Source of the DNA: Alteromonas abrolhosensis
Lineage (GTDB): Bacteria; Pseudomonadota; Gammaproteobacteria; Enterobacterales; Alteromonadaceae
Direction of reading: 5' to 3'
DNA length: 64,000 bases
Assembly: GCF_001953635.1 (NCBI RefSeq)
Contig: NZ_MEJH01000003.1
Coordinates: 248,001-312,000 of the forward strand
The translations under genes and the position numbers were made by a program. How positions within the stretch are numbered: the stretch's first letter is position 1; each line of letters begins with the position of its first letter. The notes beneath the pieces were generated by a model. The model had not been told where the DNA came from. It saw nothing but the letters and a program-made list of their open reading frames with translations, and did not search any database. Of the stretch, positions 34,754 through 43,639 are shown one piece after another.

Positions 34754-35935
34754 CTATTCCTTAAGCAACGATTGAAGGCGTTGTTGCCTATTTACATAGA
34801 CCTTATGGCCATCGTACTCAGGTGTGGAAAGAGCTAGAGCCTTATTCACGCTTTCCAGCGCCTTTTTATATTCCCCCATCTGCTCGTATCCGTACGCCAG
34901 GCCGTTGTGTGCATCTGGCGTTTGAGGATACTTAGCAATATCGTGCTTGAACAGGGAAATGGCCTGGTCATAGTTTTGTGCACGAACATAGTGATAGCCC
35001 AACTCGCGTATGACCCACTCCGGCGCTTCAAGTTTCTCGCCCCGCTGTTTTGAAACACGGGCATAATATTCGTCGATGCTATTAATATTCCCACTGTACT
35101 GCTGCGGGGTTAAATAGGCTGACAAGAACAAATGGTGGTAAGCACTAAAGGTTGAAGCAGCTGAAACCAAATTATGTGTAACACCCTCGTAAGCTTCGTT
35201 TTCCCATCTCAATCCGGCAGGTTGGTTTGTCCGCATTCCAGAAATCATATCGTTATAGTAAGGGCGCATGGGCGCGCCTTCGTTGCCGATAGACGTGTAA
35301 ATGAAGTGGTCTAAGAGATTGGCAGATTTTAAAAATGCAACCGTGCTTTTTGCTGATGCGCCATAGTTCCACCACACAGCAGCACTGTAAGTCAGCGCGG
35401 CGTTAAAAAGTTCAGGCTTCTGGGTAAGTGCGTACAACGCAAATACGCCTGCGGCTGATGCACCCTCTATCACTCGAAAGTCATGCACGCGATATTTCTT
35501 CTCTACCATTGGCATAAGCTCAGTGGTTATAAAGGAAAGAAAGTTTGCACCACCACCGCCATAGCCTACGGGCCCGTTTGGATCTTCATTCGCCGTGGGG
35601 TATAGATCGCGAAGACGGTCGGTGTTTTCAATGGCGACTATAATGACTTCCGGTGCAGCATTCTGAGATTGAAGCGATTCTAGCACTGCATTCATCATAG
35701 TGAGATTGCCCGCACCATCTAGTCGATAAATAACGGGGTATTTCTTGTCGGGGTTTTCGGCATAGCTTTTAGGAAGCTGAACAACCACTTCTCGCTGTTC
35801 GTTCAACACTTTAGATTGGAGTTTCTCTATATTCAGTTCGTAACGCAGACTGTTATTACCTGTCTCGCTTTTCACTGAAAGGCTTGGTAAAGCAAGAATG
35901 AGTACGGCAATAATAGTATAAACTTGTGACTTCAA
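34754..35935 (-). CDS. Secreted esterase (Fes/EstD-like alpha/beta hydrolase) with C-terminal TPR
   Basis: The 393-residue protein begins with a signal peptide (cleavage near VKSE). An alpha/beta-hydrolase of the enterochelin esterase-like group at about residues 30-270 has YPVIYRLDGAGN, an active-site serine in EGASAAGVFALY (GxSxxG) and the late HNLVSAAS region with the likely catalytic His. Residues about 305-390 hold TPR repeats (YAYGYEQMGEYKKALESVNK type). Homologues cleave ester bonds in siderophores or acylated sugars. The substrate here is unknown. It is periplasmic or secreted. Confidence 0.85.
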   Translation of the reverse strand: MKSQVYTIIAVLILALPSLSVKSETGNNSLRYELNIEKLQSKVLNEQREVVVQLPKSYAENPDKKYPVIYRLDGAGNLTMMNAVLESLQSQNAAPEVIIVAIENTDRLRDLYPTANEDPNGPVGYGGGGANFLSFITTELMPMVEKKYRVHDFRVIEGASAAGVFALYALTQKPELFNAALTYSAAVWWNYGASAKSTVAFLKSANLLDHFIYTSIGNEGAPMRPYYNDMISGMRTNQPAGLRWENEAYEGVTHNLVSAASTFSAYHHLFLSAYLTPQQYSGNINSIDEYYARVSKQRGEKLEAPEWVIRELGYHYVRAQNYDQAISLFKHDIAKYPQTPDAHNGLAYGYEQMGEYKKALESVNKALALSTPEYDGHKVYVNRQQRLQSLLKE

Positions 35936-36084
35936 ACTTAAATCCTTTTATAGGGCGCTTGCATACATCGAGTACTAATTCTTGTTTCTCAAATTTTAAT
36001 GTTTACTCAATTTGAACAAGCGCGTTTTTATTTTAATTTTTCTAAAACAAGGGGAGTGAAGCGAGCAACGCTTCAAAAGGAACG

Positions 36085-37797
36085 TTACTCGGTATGAACG
36101 GCTTTGGCAATCTGAGAATTATCGGTAGGCATATCAGGGTGTAAATACTTAATCAGCATAGCGTGTAATTCCGTTTTATTGACCGGTTTTGTAAGATACC
36201 CATTCATTCCGGACGCTAACGCTTTATTTATTTCTTCTACCACCACCGCCGCTGTGAACGCAACAATGGGAATGGTGATGTTTGCCTGTCGCAGTGCTAA
36301 CGCAGCTTCCGAACCATTCATTTCCGGCATATGCAAATCCATTAAAATGAGGTCGAAAGGTTGGCTTTGCGCAAGCTCTACCGCTTCTTTACCGGTATTA
36401 GCAAGCACTACGTTAAGTCCTGTATCCTCAAGTAAAGACTTGGCTACTACCTGATTAATATCGTTATCTTCGGCCACCAGAACGGTGAGGTTCGAGAACG
36501 ACGGGGCCATATTTGTCTCGCGAGTAGATACCACTTTATCTGCAACTTCGAACGGTAATTCAAAGTAGAACTCGCTCCCTTCACCCACTGCACTTTTTAA
36601 AGATACCGCGCCCCCCATTGCCTCGACCAGGCTTTTAACTATCTGTAACCCAAGCCCTGTTCCCCCATGCACTCTATTAATGCTGCTATTGGCTTGCGTA
36701 AACGCTTCGAAAACCCGTTCTTGTTCAGATGCATCAATTCCCTCACCTGTGTCCTTTACAGAAAACCTGACAATTTGGTGAGTTGATGAGGTTTCTCCTT
36801 TATCTAAAGTAAGCGTCACACTTCCTTGATGTGTAAACTTTATCGCATTACTCACTAAATTATTGAGCACTTGAGAGAGGCGCGTTGCGTCTCCCACCAC
36901 ACTAGTATTCAGTGTTTTATCTACATTAATTCTCAGTGAAATACCTTTGTTCTTTGCAAGTTGCGCATAGAAAGCAACGCAATCTTTGGCCGTCGTTTTT
37001 AAATCAAAGGAAATAGTTTCTAGCGCGAGTTTCCCAGCATTCAGTTTGGAGAGATCTAATATGTCGTTCAAAATGCGATTAAGGGAGAGCCCTGAACGCT
37101 GGATTTTCTCCAAATTAGGCCGAGCATTTTCCGAGATTTCATGGAAAAGCACTACATCAGTAAGCCCCAATATTCCATTTAGTGGCGTACGAATTTCGTG
37201 AGACATGGTAGCGAGAAACCTAGACTGTGCCGCCGACGCCTGCTTTTCGCTTTCAAGCGCCCGGTTTAATTCGCGCGTTTTCTCTTTACTCTCAACCAGT
37301 GCCTTTTCCAGTTGGCTGGCAAGTGCATAAATAAGTAGCGATACGACCAGATTAGTGACACACAGCCTCAGCCACAAGCCTTCGTCATAGTCACCATCAA
37401 AAAATGGCACTAAGAACGTGCAACTCGCTAGGACGACCATCGCACTCACACGCCATCCATTTGAAAGCAACAATATAGGGAATATTGTGGCGATAGGAAC
37501 CAAGGTTGCAGGCAAAAGTCCATTGCTTATGACGAGGTAGGGCGCCACCGGGATAGTGAGTACAGCCCACAACTTTGCGAACCATTCCCTATAGTTAGGT
37601 AACGAAATCCCTGCAATAGATATTGCACACCAGGACAAACCAAAAAAAGACGCGACATAAACATTTTGGGGTTGCGCGATGACGATCACGACCAAAATAA
37701 GTAACGAAAAGACCAGCAGAATTTTAAAACCTGCACTTCGCAAGGCGGTGGTAATTTCACCAAGTGATTCAGGCTCTGTAATGTACTGCTTCGGCAT
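36085..37797 (-). CDS. Hybrid sensor histidine kinase/response regulator
   Basis: The 570-residue protein has an N-terminal domain of about six membrane helices (residues about 20-170) with no extracellular sensor domain. A short coiled coil is followed by HisKA with [15 protein letters not shown] (phospho-His near 198), HATPase with NNLVSNAIKFT and GTGLGLQIVKSLVE, and a receiver domain at about 440-555 with VLVAEDNDINQ and the acceptor Asp in LILMDLHMPE. No Hpt domain is present, so a separate phosphotransfer protein must complete the relay. The signal is probably sensed in the membrane. It lies alone between the esterase and the REP-flanked lipoprotein. Confidence 0.92.
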   Translation of the reverse strand: MPKQYITEPESLGEITTALRSAGFKILLVFSLLILVVIVIAQPQNVYVASFFGLSWCAISIAGISLPNYREWFAKLWAVLTIPVAPYLVISNGLLPATLVPIATIFPILLLSNGWRVSAMVVLASCTFLVPFFDGDYDEGLWLRLCVTNLVVSLLIYALASQLEKALVESKEKTRELNRALESEKQASAAQSRFLATMSHEIRTPLNGILGLTDVVLFHEISENARPNLEKIQRSGLSLNRILNDILDLSKLNAGKLALETISFDLKTTAKDCVAFYAQLAKNKGISLRINVDKTLNTSVVGDATRLSQVLNNLVSNAIKFTHQGSVTLTLDKGETSSTHQIVRFSVKDTGEGIDASEQERVFEAFTQANSSINRVHGGTGLGLQIVKSLVEAMGGAVSLKSAVGEGSEFYFELPFEVADKVVSTRETNMAPSFSNLTVLVAEDNDINQVVAKSLLEDTGLNVVLANTGKEAVELAQSQPFDLILMDLHMPEMNGSEAALALRQANITIPIVAFTAAVVVEEINKALASGMNGYLTKPVNKTELHAMLIKYLHPDMPTDNSQIAKAVHTE

Positions 37798-37870
37798 TAG
37801 GCGTTCTAATAATTATTAAATGTCTGATAACTCAGTATAAGTACGAAACAGCAACTCTGCAGAAAAAATA

Positions 37871-37912
37871 TGGGGTCAGAGTACTTTTCTCAATAATTAA
37901 CTCTGACCCCAA
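37871..37912. repeat. REP inverted repeat acting as bidirectional terminator
   Basis: TGGGGTCAGAGT and its complement ACTCTGACCCCA-type arm flank a roughly 17-base loop. ATTTTT follows on the plus side and TATTTTTT on the minus side. It belongs to the same REP family as the copies at 38288-38425 and sits right after the lipoprotein stop. Confidence 0.8.
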
Positions 37913-37924
37913 TTTTTAGACAAC

Positions 37925-38191
37925 TTAATTTCTACTAGTAAATGCACGTTCCAAAATGGCCACCATAAGGTCGCCGAAAAGTGCTCCAGCTGTGGAGCGC
38001 TCGGCTCTTCTAACCTGATATGATTCATCAAGGCAATGTTGCAAACGTGTGTTTGCCACTTCGGCGCTGTTAATTTCGTCTTTGTTTACTTGCTCAATGC
38101 ACTTATCGGTATGAACCATACTGGTGGTGCTACAGCCCCCCAACAAAATGGCTGACCCGAGCAGGAAGAAGAATATCGTTAAATTTTTCAT
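37925..38191 (-). CDS. Small lipoprotein, intact
   Basis: This 88-residue lipoprotein has the signal MKNLTIFFFLLGSAILLGGC with a good lipobox (LLGGC) and a mature part of about 70 residues. Two cysteines (DKCIEQ and HCLDES) about 22 residues apart could form a disulfide. The rest is helical and charged, ending in VAILERAF. An AAAGG site precedes the ATG. It has a frameshifted paralogue at 34465-34748. I cannot assign it to a family. REP elements flank it on both sides. Confidence 0.78.
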   Translation of the reverse strand: MKNLTIFFFLLGSAILLGGCSTTSMVHTDKCIEQVNKDEINSAEVANTRLQHCLDESYQVRRAERSTAGALFGDLMVAILERAFTSRN

Positions 38192-38287
38192 AGGTTACCT
38201 TTCCCTAGTACACAATGAACAAAACAACCACTATATCGCTTCAGTGTAGTAGCTTAGCGGTATTGTTCAATCCTACAACAAAAGTAA

Positions 38288-38425
38288 TGGGGTCAGAGTA
38301 CATTTCTAGCTGTGTACCACTAGGCCTGCAATCGTATTAATGTACTCTTATTAATGTACTCTGACCCCATTATTTCTAGCTGGCTACCGCAGGGTTTATT
38401 ACCCTATTAATGTACTCTGACCCCA
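38288..38425. repeat. REP cluster, core GGGGTCAGAGTACA
   Basis: One forward core TGGGGTCAGAGTACATTT at 38288-38305 and two inverted cores AATGTACTCTGACCCCA at 38353-38369 and 38409-38425. A truncated copy lies at 38337-38348, and the accompanying tail TTTCTAGCTG is also repeated. Sequences of this core are widespread in marine gammaproteobacteria and are linked to REP-associated tyrosine transposases. No transposase gene is nearby. Confidence 0.85.
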
Positions 38426-38443
38426 ATTTTTTGTTTCGGGTAC

Positions 38444-38474
38444 AAAAAAGCCCCAACCGGGGTTGGGGCTTTTA
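38444..38474 (-). terminator. Rho-independent terminator of the second acnB
   Basis: On the minus strand a 13-base stem (AAAAGCCCCAACC/GGTTGGGGCTTTT) is followed by further T, about 25 bases after the stop. Confidence 0.9.
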
Positions 38475-38498
38475 AATGTTTTTGAAAGCGTTAGGTGC

Positions 38499-41309
38499 TT
38501 ATACGCGCTTAACCGCTACATCAGCTTCAAACTTTGGCTTAACTGCTAAGTCTTCTGAAGGAGGAGCAAACTTAGTTAGGTCAATGCCTGCAACCGCTTG
38601 CTTGTACTCTTCTGTCGTCGGGAAACGACCAAGAACCGTTGAAAGTACTACTAGCGGCGTAGAGCCAAGTAGTGATTCACCTTTCTTCTCAGCAGAGTCA
38701 GCTACAACACGACCTTGGAAAAGACGAGTAGACGTCGCAATTACTGTGTCGCCTGGCTCAGCTTTTTCTTGGTTACCCATACATAGGTTACATCCAGGAC
38801 GCTCTAGGTAAAGAATGTTGTCGTACTTAGTACGCGCCGCTTCTTTAGGCTTAGCGTCGTCAAATTCAAAACCTGCGTACTTCTGAAGGATTTCCCAATC
38901 GCCTTCTGCTTTAAGCTCATCAACGATGTTGTATGTAGGTGGCGCAACAACTAGCGGCGCCTTGAACTCTACAGAGCCGTTAAGCTTCTCTAGGTTACGC
39001 AGCATTTGTGCGATAATTTGCATGTCACCTTTGTGAACCATACAAGAACCAACAAAGCCTAGATCTACAGGCTTACCATCGTAGTAAGAAACTGGACGGA
39101 TAACGTCGTGGGTATAACGCTTAGATACGTCTTCGTTGTTTACGTCCGGGTCAGCAATCATTGGCTCATCGATTTGATCTAGGTCGATAACCACTTCTGC
39201 GTAGTACTTAGCGTTGTCATCTGGTGCAAGCGCTGGCTCTTCACCCGACTTGATTTCAGCGATACGCTTGTCAGCAAGGTCAATAAGACCCTGAAGCATC
39301 TTCGCTTCGTTGTCCATGCCCTTGTCGATCATAATCTGGATACGGCTCTTCGCAAGCTCAAGTGACGCAATCATTGTCTCGTCGTTAGAGATACAGATTG
39401 ACGCTTTCGCCTTCATTTCTGCAGACCAGTCAGTGAATGTGAACGCTTGATCCGCTAATAGCGTACCAATTTGTACTTCAATTACGCGACCTTGGAACAC
39501 GTTCTCGCCAGAGAACTGCTTAAGCATTTGCGCTTGAGTAGCGTGAACCACGTCACGGAAGTCCATGTGCTCTTTCATTTTACCTTTAAAGGTAACTTTC
39601 ACAGACTCTGGAATTGGCATTGCCGCTTCACCTGTCGCAAGCGCTAGCGCTACCGTACCTGAGTCAGCACCGAATGCTACACCTTTAGACATACGCGTGT
39701 GCGAGTCACCACCGATGATAATTGCACGGTCGTCTACTGTGATGTCGTTAAGCACTTTGTGAATAACGTCAGTCATTGAGTGGTAAACGCCTTTAGGGTC
39801 ACGCGCAGTGATTACACCAAAGTTGTTCATGAAAGACATTAGCTTAGGAATGTTAGCCTGCGCTTTCTTGTCCCATACCGACGCCGTGTGACAACCCGAC
39901 TGGTAAGCACCATCAACTGTTGGAGAAATTGTTGAAGCCGCCATTGACTCTAGCTCTTGGCAAGTCATTGGGCCCGTAGTGTCCTGAGAACCTACGATGT
40001 TAACTTTAACGCGAACGTCAGAACCAGCGTGAAGCGGTGCATCTGAGTTTACGCCTACTGCATTACGGTTAAAGATTTTCTCAACCGCTGTTAGACCTTG
40101 GCCTTCGTGAGACACTTCTTTCGACGGTGCATAAACCGCTGGCGCTTTAACACCTAAAGTACGTGCTGCGAAAGATTGTAGCTGCTTACCGAATACTACT
40201 GCGTAAGAACCACCCGCTTTCATGAACTCCATTTTCTGAGGAGTAAATGATGCAGATACGTCTGCTAGCTCTTGTGAACCGTTGTAAAGCTTTTTCGCTT
40301 TAGTATCGATAGTTAGTACGGTACCTGTTGCAACAGAGTAAGCTTCTTCTAGCACTGGGTCGCCGTTAGCATCGCGAACTACTTCGCCGTTCTCGTCTGT
40401 TTTCTTGACCCAGTTTTTAAGGTCAAGACCAATACCACCAGTTACATCTACGGTAGTAAGGAAGATTGGTGCGATACCGTTAGTACCAGCAACAATTGGC
40501 GCTTTGTTTACAAAAGGAATGTAAGGACTTGTTGGCTCACCTGCCCATAGTGCAACGTTGTTCACACCAGACATACGTGAAGAACCTACACCCATTGTGC
40601 CTTTTTCAGCAATTAGCATTACTTTGGCGTTAGGGTGCTTTTTTCCAAGCTCAACAATTTCTTGCTGTGCTTCAGGAGAAATCATGCACTGGCCGTGAAG
40701 TTCACGGTCTGCACGAGAGTGCGCTTGGTTACCTGGAGAAAGAAGGTCAGTTGAAATATCACCTTCAGCAGCAATGTAAGTTACTACTTCAATTTTCTCT
40801 GGAACATCAGGAAGCTTGGTGAAGAACTCCGCTTTTGCGTAGCTTTCTAGTACGTCTTTAGCAATGGCGTTACCCGCTTTAAACGCTGTTTCTAGACGTT
40901 CAGTATCAGCTTCGTATAGATAAACTTGAGTCTTCAATACTTCTGCAGCTGGCTTTGCAACTGCTTCGTTGTCAGAAAGTGCCAGGTCTAATAGCACTTC
41001 TACAGACGGGCCACCTTTCATGTGTGAAAGCAGCTCTAGTGCGAATTCAGGCGTAATTTCTTCTACTTTCTCTTCGCCAAGTACAATTTCTTTTAGGAAT
41101 TGTGCTTTAACACCAGCAGCAGGTGTAGTACCTGGTAGCGTGTTATAGATAAAGAATTTTAGAGAGTCTTCGCGATGCTCGTTTGTTGTATCTTTGATTT
41201 GAGCAATAATTTCAGACAGCAGCTCAGCACTGTCAATTGGCTTAGGGTTAAGACCTAGTTCCGTTTTACGGGTTTCGATCTCTGCCAGATATTCTGAATA
41301 CAAACTCAT
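38499..41309 (-). CDS. Divergent AcnB-type aconitate hydratase (second copy)
   Basis: This is a second AcnB-family enzyme of 936 residues, well diverged from the canonical copy 5.5 kb away. It keeps the AcnB domain order (N-terminal HEAT-like, swivel, then catalytic domains) and the key sites: GVGSSRMSGVNN in the swivel, GGDSHTRMSKGVAFG, the cluster cysteine in FVGSCMVHKGD and the pair in CNLCMGNQ. It differs in carrying extra segments (for example residues about 315-345 and 660-690). This longer form resembles the AcnB lineage seen in Bacteroidetes and some deltaproteobacteria. It may serve the citrate cycle under other conditions or the methylcitrate cycle. GAGAG precedes the ATG. It is flanked by REPs and its own terminator. 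Confidence 0.88.
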   Translation of the reverse strand: MSLYSEYLAEIETRKTELGLNPKPIDSAELLSEIIAQIKDTTNEHREDSLKFFIYNTLPGTTPAAGVKAQFLKEIVLGEEKVEEITPEFALELLSHMKGGPSVEVLLDLALSDNEAVAKPAAEVLKTQVYLYEADTERLETAFKAGNAIAKDVLESYAKAEFFTKLPDVPEKIEVVTYIAAEGDISTDLLSPGNQAHSRADRELHGQCMISPEAQQEIVELGKKHPNAKVMLIAEKGTMGVGSSRMSGVNNVALWAGEPTSPYIPFVNKAPIVAGTNGIAPIFLTTVDVTGGIGLDLKNWVKKTDENGEVVRDANGDPVLEEAYSVATGTVLTIDTKAKKLYNGSQELADVSASFTPQKMEFMKAGGSYAVVFGKQLQSFAARTLGVKAPAVYAPSKEVSHEGQGLTAVEKIFNRNAVGVNSDAPLHAGSDVRVKVNIVGSQDTTGPMTCQELESMAASTISPTVDGAYQSGCHTASVWDKKAQANIPKLMSFMNNFGVITARDPKGVYHSMTDVIHKVLNDITVDDRAIIIGGDSHTRMSKGVAFGADSGTVALALATGEAAMPIPESVKVTFKGKMKEHMDFRDVVHATQAQMLKQFSGENVFQGRVIEVQIGTLLADQAFTFTDWSAEMKAKASICISNDETMIASLELAKSRIQIMIDKGMDNEAKMLQGLIDLADKRIAEIKSGEEPALAPDDNAKYYAEVVIDLDQIDEPMIADPDVNNEDVSKRYTHDVIRPVSYYDGKPVDLGFVGSCMVHKGDMQIIAQMLRNLEKLNGSVEFKAPLVVAPPTYNIVDELKAEGDWEILQKYAGFEFDDAKPKEAARTKYDNILYLERPGCNLCMGNQEKAEPGDTVIATSTRLFQGRVVADSAEKKGESLLGSTPLVVLSTVLGRFPTTEEYKQAVAGIDLTKFAPPSEDLAVKPKFEADVAVKRV

Positions 41310-41708
41310 ATAGTTCTCTCGGTCTTAGTTTTACTTGGGCGTAGTGTTAAGTCGGTCTTAGCTATACGCATATAAAAATGAGGGATATTTTAACCGATTT
41401 TTGCCCGTTACGTAATGACTGAAAGTAATCAGGCTGGCAATCACGCCGCTAAAGAATGGTAATGAAAGGAGGCGTTACAAAAGGCATAAAAAAGCGCCCT
41501 TTATCTAAATAAAAATTAAACCATAATTTTCAGTAGGTTATGATTATTGTGCGAGAAAACCATAGTCATTAATTATAAGAATGGTTTGACCAATAAAGAT
41601 AAATAATAGTGTTGCACTTATGACAGACATTCATTTTATTTATGGTGCTACCAGTACAAATTACCATCAATTTTGAAACAAAATTTCATTTTTAGCGCTT
41701 TTGAATGC
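41310..41708. other. Gene-free stretch upstream of the second acnB
   Basis: A 399-base AT-rich region with no supported open frame. It should contain the promoter of the second aconitase and the 3' end of the sugar dehydrogenase transcript. No convincing terminator, repeat or operator was recognised. Confidence 0.55.
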
Positions 41709-42923
41709 TTAATCTTCTTTTGGCGACAGTTTAATCACCCTCGCATTCTCGCTGTCAGTTAAAAGAAGAATGTTCCCGTTATGGTCAACTGCAATATCTC
41801 GTAACCGCTCGCCCAATTCATCGAAAACCCTTGAAGAAGTATAGGCGTTCGACACTGCTTTAACTACATACAGCGCTTTCGCCTTTAAACTGGTGACAAG
41901 TAAGCTGTTGGTCAACATGGGGTATTGAGAATCGGTATAGTAAAGCATAGACGAGGGTGCGATGGACGGTGTCCAGTTTACAATGGGATCCGTCATGCCG
42001 GGGTAGGTTTTAAAAGGCGAGATCCTAGCGCCTGAATAGTCTTTCCCAAGCGTAACGACGGGCCAACCATAGTTGGCGCCCTGTTGAAGAAGGTTCACTT
42101 CATCGCCACCATCCGGTCCGTGCTCATGCAAAAATATCTGGCCATTGTTGCCCTGTACAAGCCCTTGAGGGTTGCGGTGTCCAACGGTAAAAATGAACGG
42201 ATTTTCAGGAAAAGGATGATTAACTAACGGCTCGCCGTCTATCGTAAATCCCAACACTTTCCCAAGCTGCGAACTTATAACTTGCGCTTGCTCCCGGTAA
42301 TCAAAGCCATCTCCTGTCGTGACCAAAAACCCGTGTGTTGCGCCTAAGGCGCTCCCCTCAAGTTGAAGTAGCTTTCCACCATAGTGGACAGGCGTGTCTT
42401 TGGTTTGTGCCACTTCTAAAACGGGCTGAAGATTGGTTATACCAGAAGTAAGGGAAAGCTGACCTTTCACTACAGCAAGGCGATTGGCGCGATCACTGCC
42501 TTTGGAGTAGCTCAGTAACACATTACTGTCATCAGGGAATTGCGAAGGGATGAGAATGTCTAGAACGCCTCCCTGCCCTTTGGTATACAAGTTATCGAGC
42601 ATCAAGGGAAATCGCTTACTTTCCCCTTTATTATCGACAATTACCAGTTCACCGTCTCGGGTTACTATCAGTATGTGGGTCTTTGATTGCGACTTGTCTA
42701 TTACGGTTGCTATGGCCTTTGGAAACAGTAGTGAAGCAATAACATCCTCGGTTACTACTTGCTGAGCAAACTTCTCAACATCAACTTGCTGTGTGCTTGT
42801 GCTTTTAGAGGGGGCATTCTCAGAAACAACAGCAGCAGTAGTGTTTGAGGCAAACGCAGGTGACAGCGCACCTCCCCATGAAGCCAACACCAATAGACTA
42901 TAAAATGCACGCCATGACTTCAT
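41709..42923 (-). CDS. PQQ-dependent aldose (glucose/sorbosone) dehydrogenase-like protein
   Basis: A secreted six-bladed beta-propeller of the soluble glucose dehydrogenase/YliI family, 404 residues. After the signal peptide (cleavage near AFAS) and a Ser/Thr-rich linker, it shows family motifs: GQGGVLDILI, HYGGKLLQL (the catalytic His), GHRNPQGLVQG, HEHGPDGGDEVNLL and NYGWPVVTLG. YliI-type proteins oxidise aldoses when supplied with PQQ. No PQQ biosynthesis genes are in the window. It is divergent from the small membrane protein gene. Confidence 0.88.
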   Translation of the reverse strand: MKSWRAFYSLLVLASWGGALSPAFASNTTAAVVSENAPSKSTSTQQVDVEKFAQQVVTEDVIASLLFPKAIATVIDKSQSKTHILIVTRDGELVIVDNKGESKRFPLMLDNLYTKGQGGVLDILIPSQFPDDSNVLLSYSKGSDRANRLAVVKGQLSLTSGITNLQPVLEVAQTKDTPVHYGGKLLQLEGSALGATHGFLVTTGDGFDYREQAQVISSQLGKVLGFTIDGEPLVNHPFPENPFIFTVGHRNPQGLVQGNNGQIFLHEHGPDGGDEVNLLQQGANYGWPVVTLGKDYSGARISPFKTYPGMTDPIVNWTPSIAPSSMLYYTDSQYPMLTNSLLVTSLKAKALYVVKAVSNAYTSSRVFDELGERLRDIAVDHNGNILLLTDSENARVIKLSPKED

Positions 42924-43050
42924 TATGATTGTCCTCTTTTATTTATCATACTAAGGTATACCCTATTGCCTCACTAAACATAAATAGACCCCGCTGAGCT
43001 TTGTTACTCGTTATGTAATGCATTGTTCATCAGATCTCGGACTATAAAGC

Positions 43051-43527
43051 ATGAACAACCTAATACGACGCGCTATCTTCCAGTTTATCCCATCATGGGC
43101 TGTCGGCTTTTTGCTGGCAAGTGTGTTTCATTCTAGTGCTGTTTTAATTGGGCTGTTGCGCATTGAAGTTAAGTTAACCCTTAACGATTGGTTATTCATG
43201 ATATGGCATGACCTACTCGGTCTCTTACCTACCTATGGCGTTATTATTGCTGCCACCTTGTTGCTGGCATTTCTAATAACTCACTTTATCGTTAACCGCA
43301 CGGGTTCTCGTATTTCAAAGCAGCGTTTGTCTAGCATTCGATTTACGCTTTTCACGAGCGCAGGAGGATTGTCTTTTCTTCTAATGCTCTTGGCCATGCA
43401 GCCCATATTAAATGTAACGCTTATCGCAGGCGCACGTTCCACTCTTGGCCTTTTGGCTCAATGCTTTGCAGGTATTTGTGCCGGCGGGGTATACAGCTAC
43501 TTAAGTAATAGTTATACAAACAATTAA
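43051..43527 (+). CDS. Small four-helix membrane protein, unknown
   Basis: A 158-residue integral membrane protein with about four hydrophobic helices (residues about 12-35, 50-75, 105-125 and 128-150). A short loop contains a basic patch (NRTGSRISKQR) between helices 2 and 3, likely cytoplasmic. No catalytic or binding motif is visible, and I do not recognise the family. The gene is 113 bases before fadD on the same strand, so co-transcription is possible but not shown. Confidence 0.65.
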   Translation: MNNLIRRAIFQFIPSWAVGFLLASVFHSSAVLIGLLRIEVKLTLNDWLFMIWHDLLGLLPTYGVIIAATLLLAFLITHFIVNRTGSRISKQRLSSIRFTLFTSAGGLSFLLMLLAMQPILNVTLIAGARSTLGLLAQCFAGICAGGVYSYLSNSYTNN

Positions 43528-43639
43528 TAAGTGAAAATTATAATGCTTAATAACCTAACACAGATGTAAATGAAAAGTTAAGTTTGCTAATGTAAGGTAC
43601 AAACAACTACTCCACTTTGCCTTACTAGGAACAAGCAAC

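Larger units (their letters stand above)
38192..38498. other. REP-rich spacer between lipoprotein and acnB paralogue
   Basis: A 307-base spacer with no gene. It holds three copies of the REP core, one inverted, and the terminator of the downstream aconitase gene, all listed separately. Confidence 0.8.

Noticed and set aside
38288-38425. Complete insertion sequence at the GGGGTCAGAG repeats
   Set aside because: No transposase gene and no target-site duplication; the repeats fit REP units.
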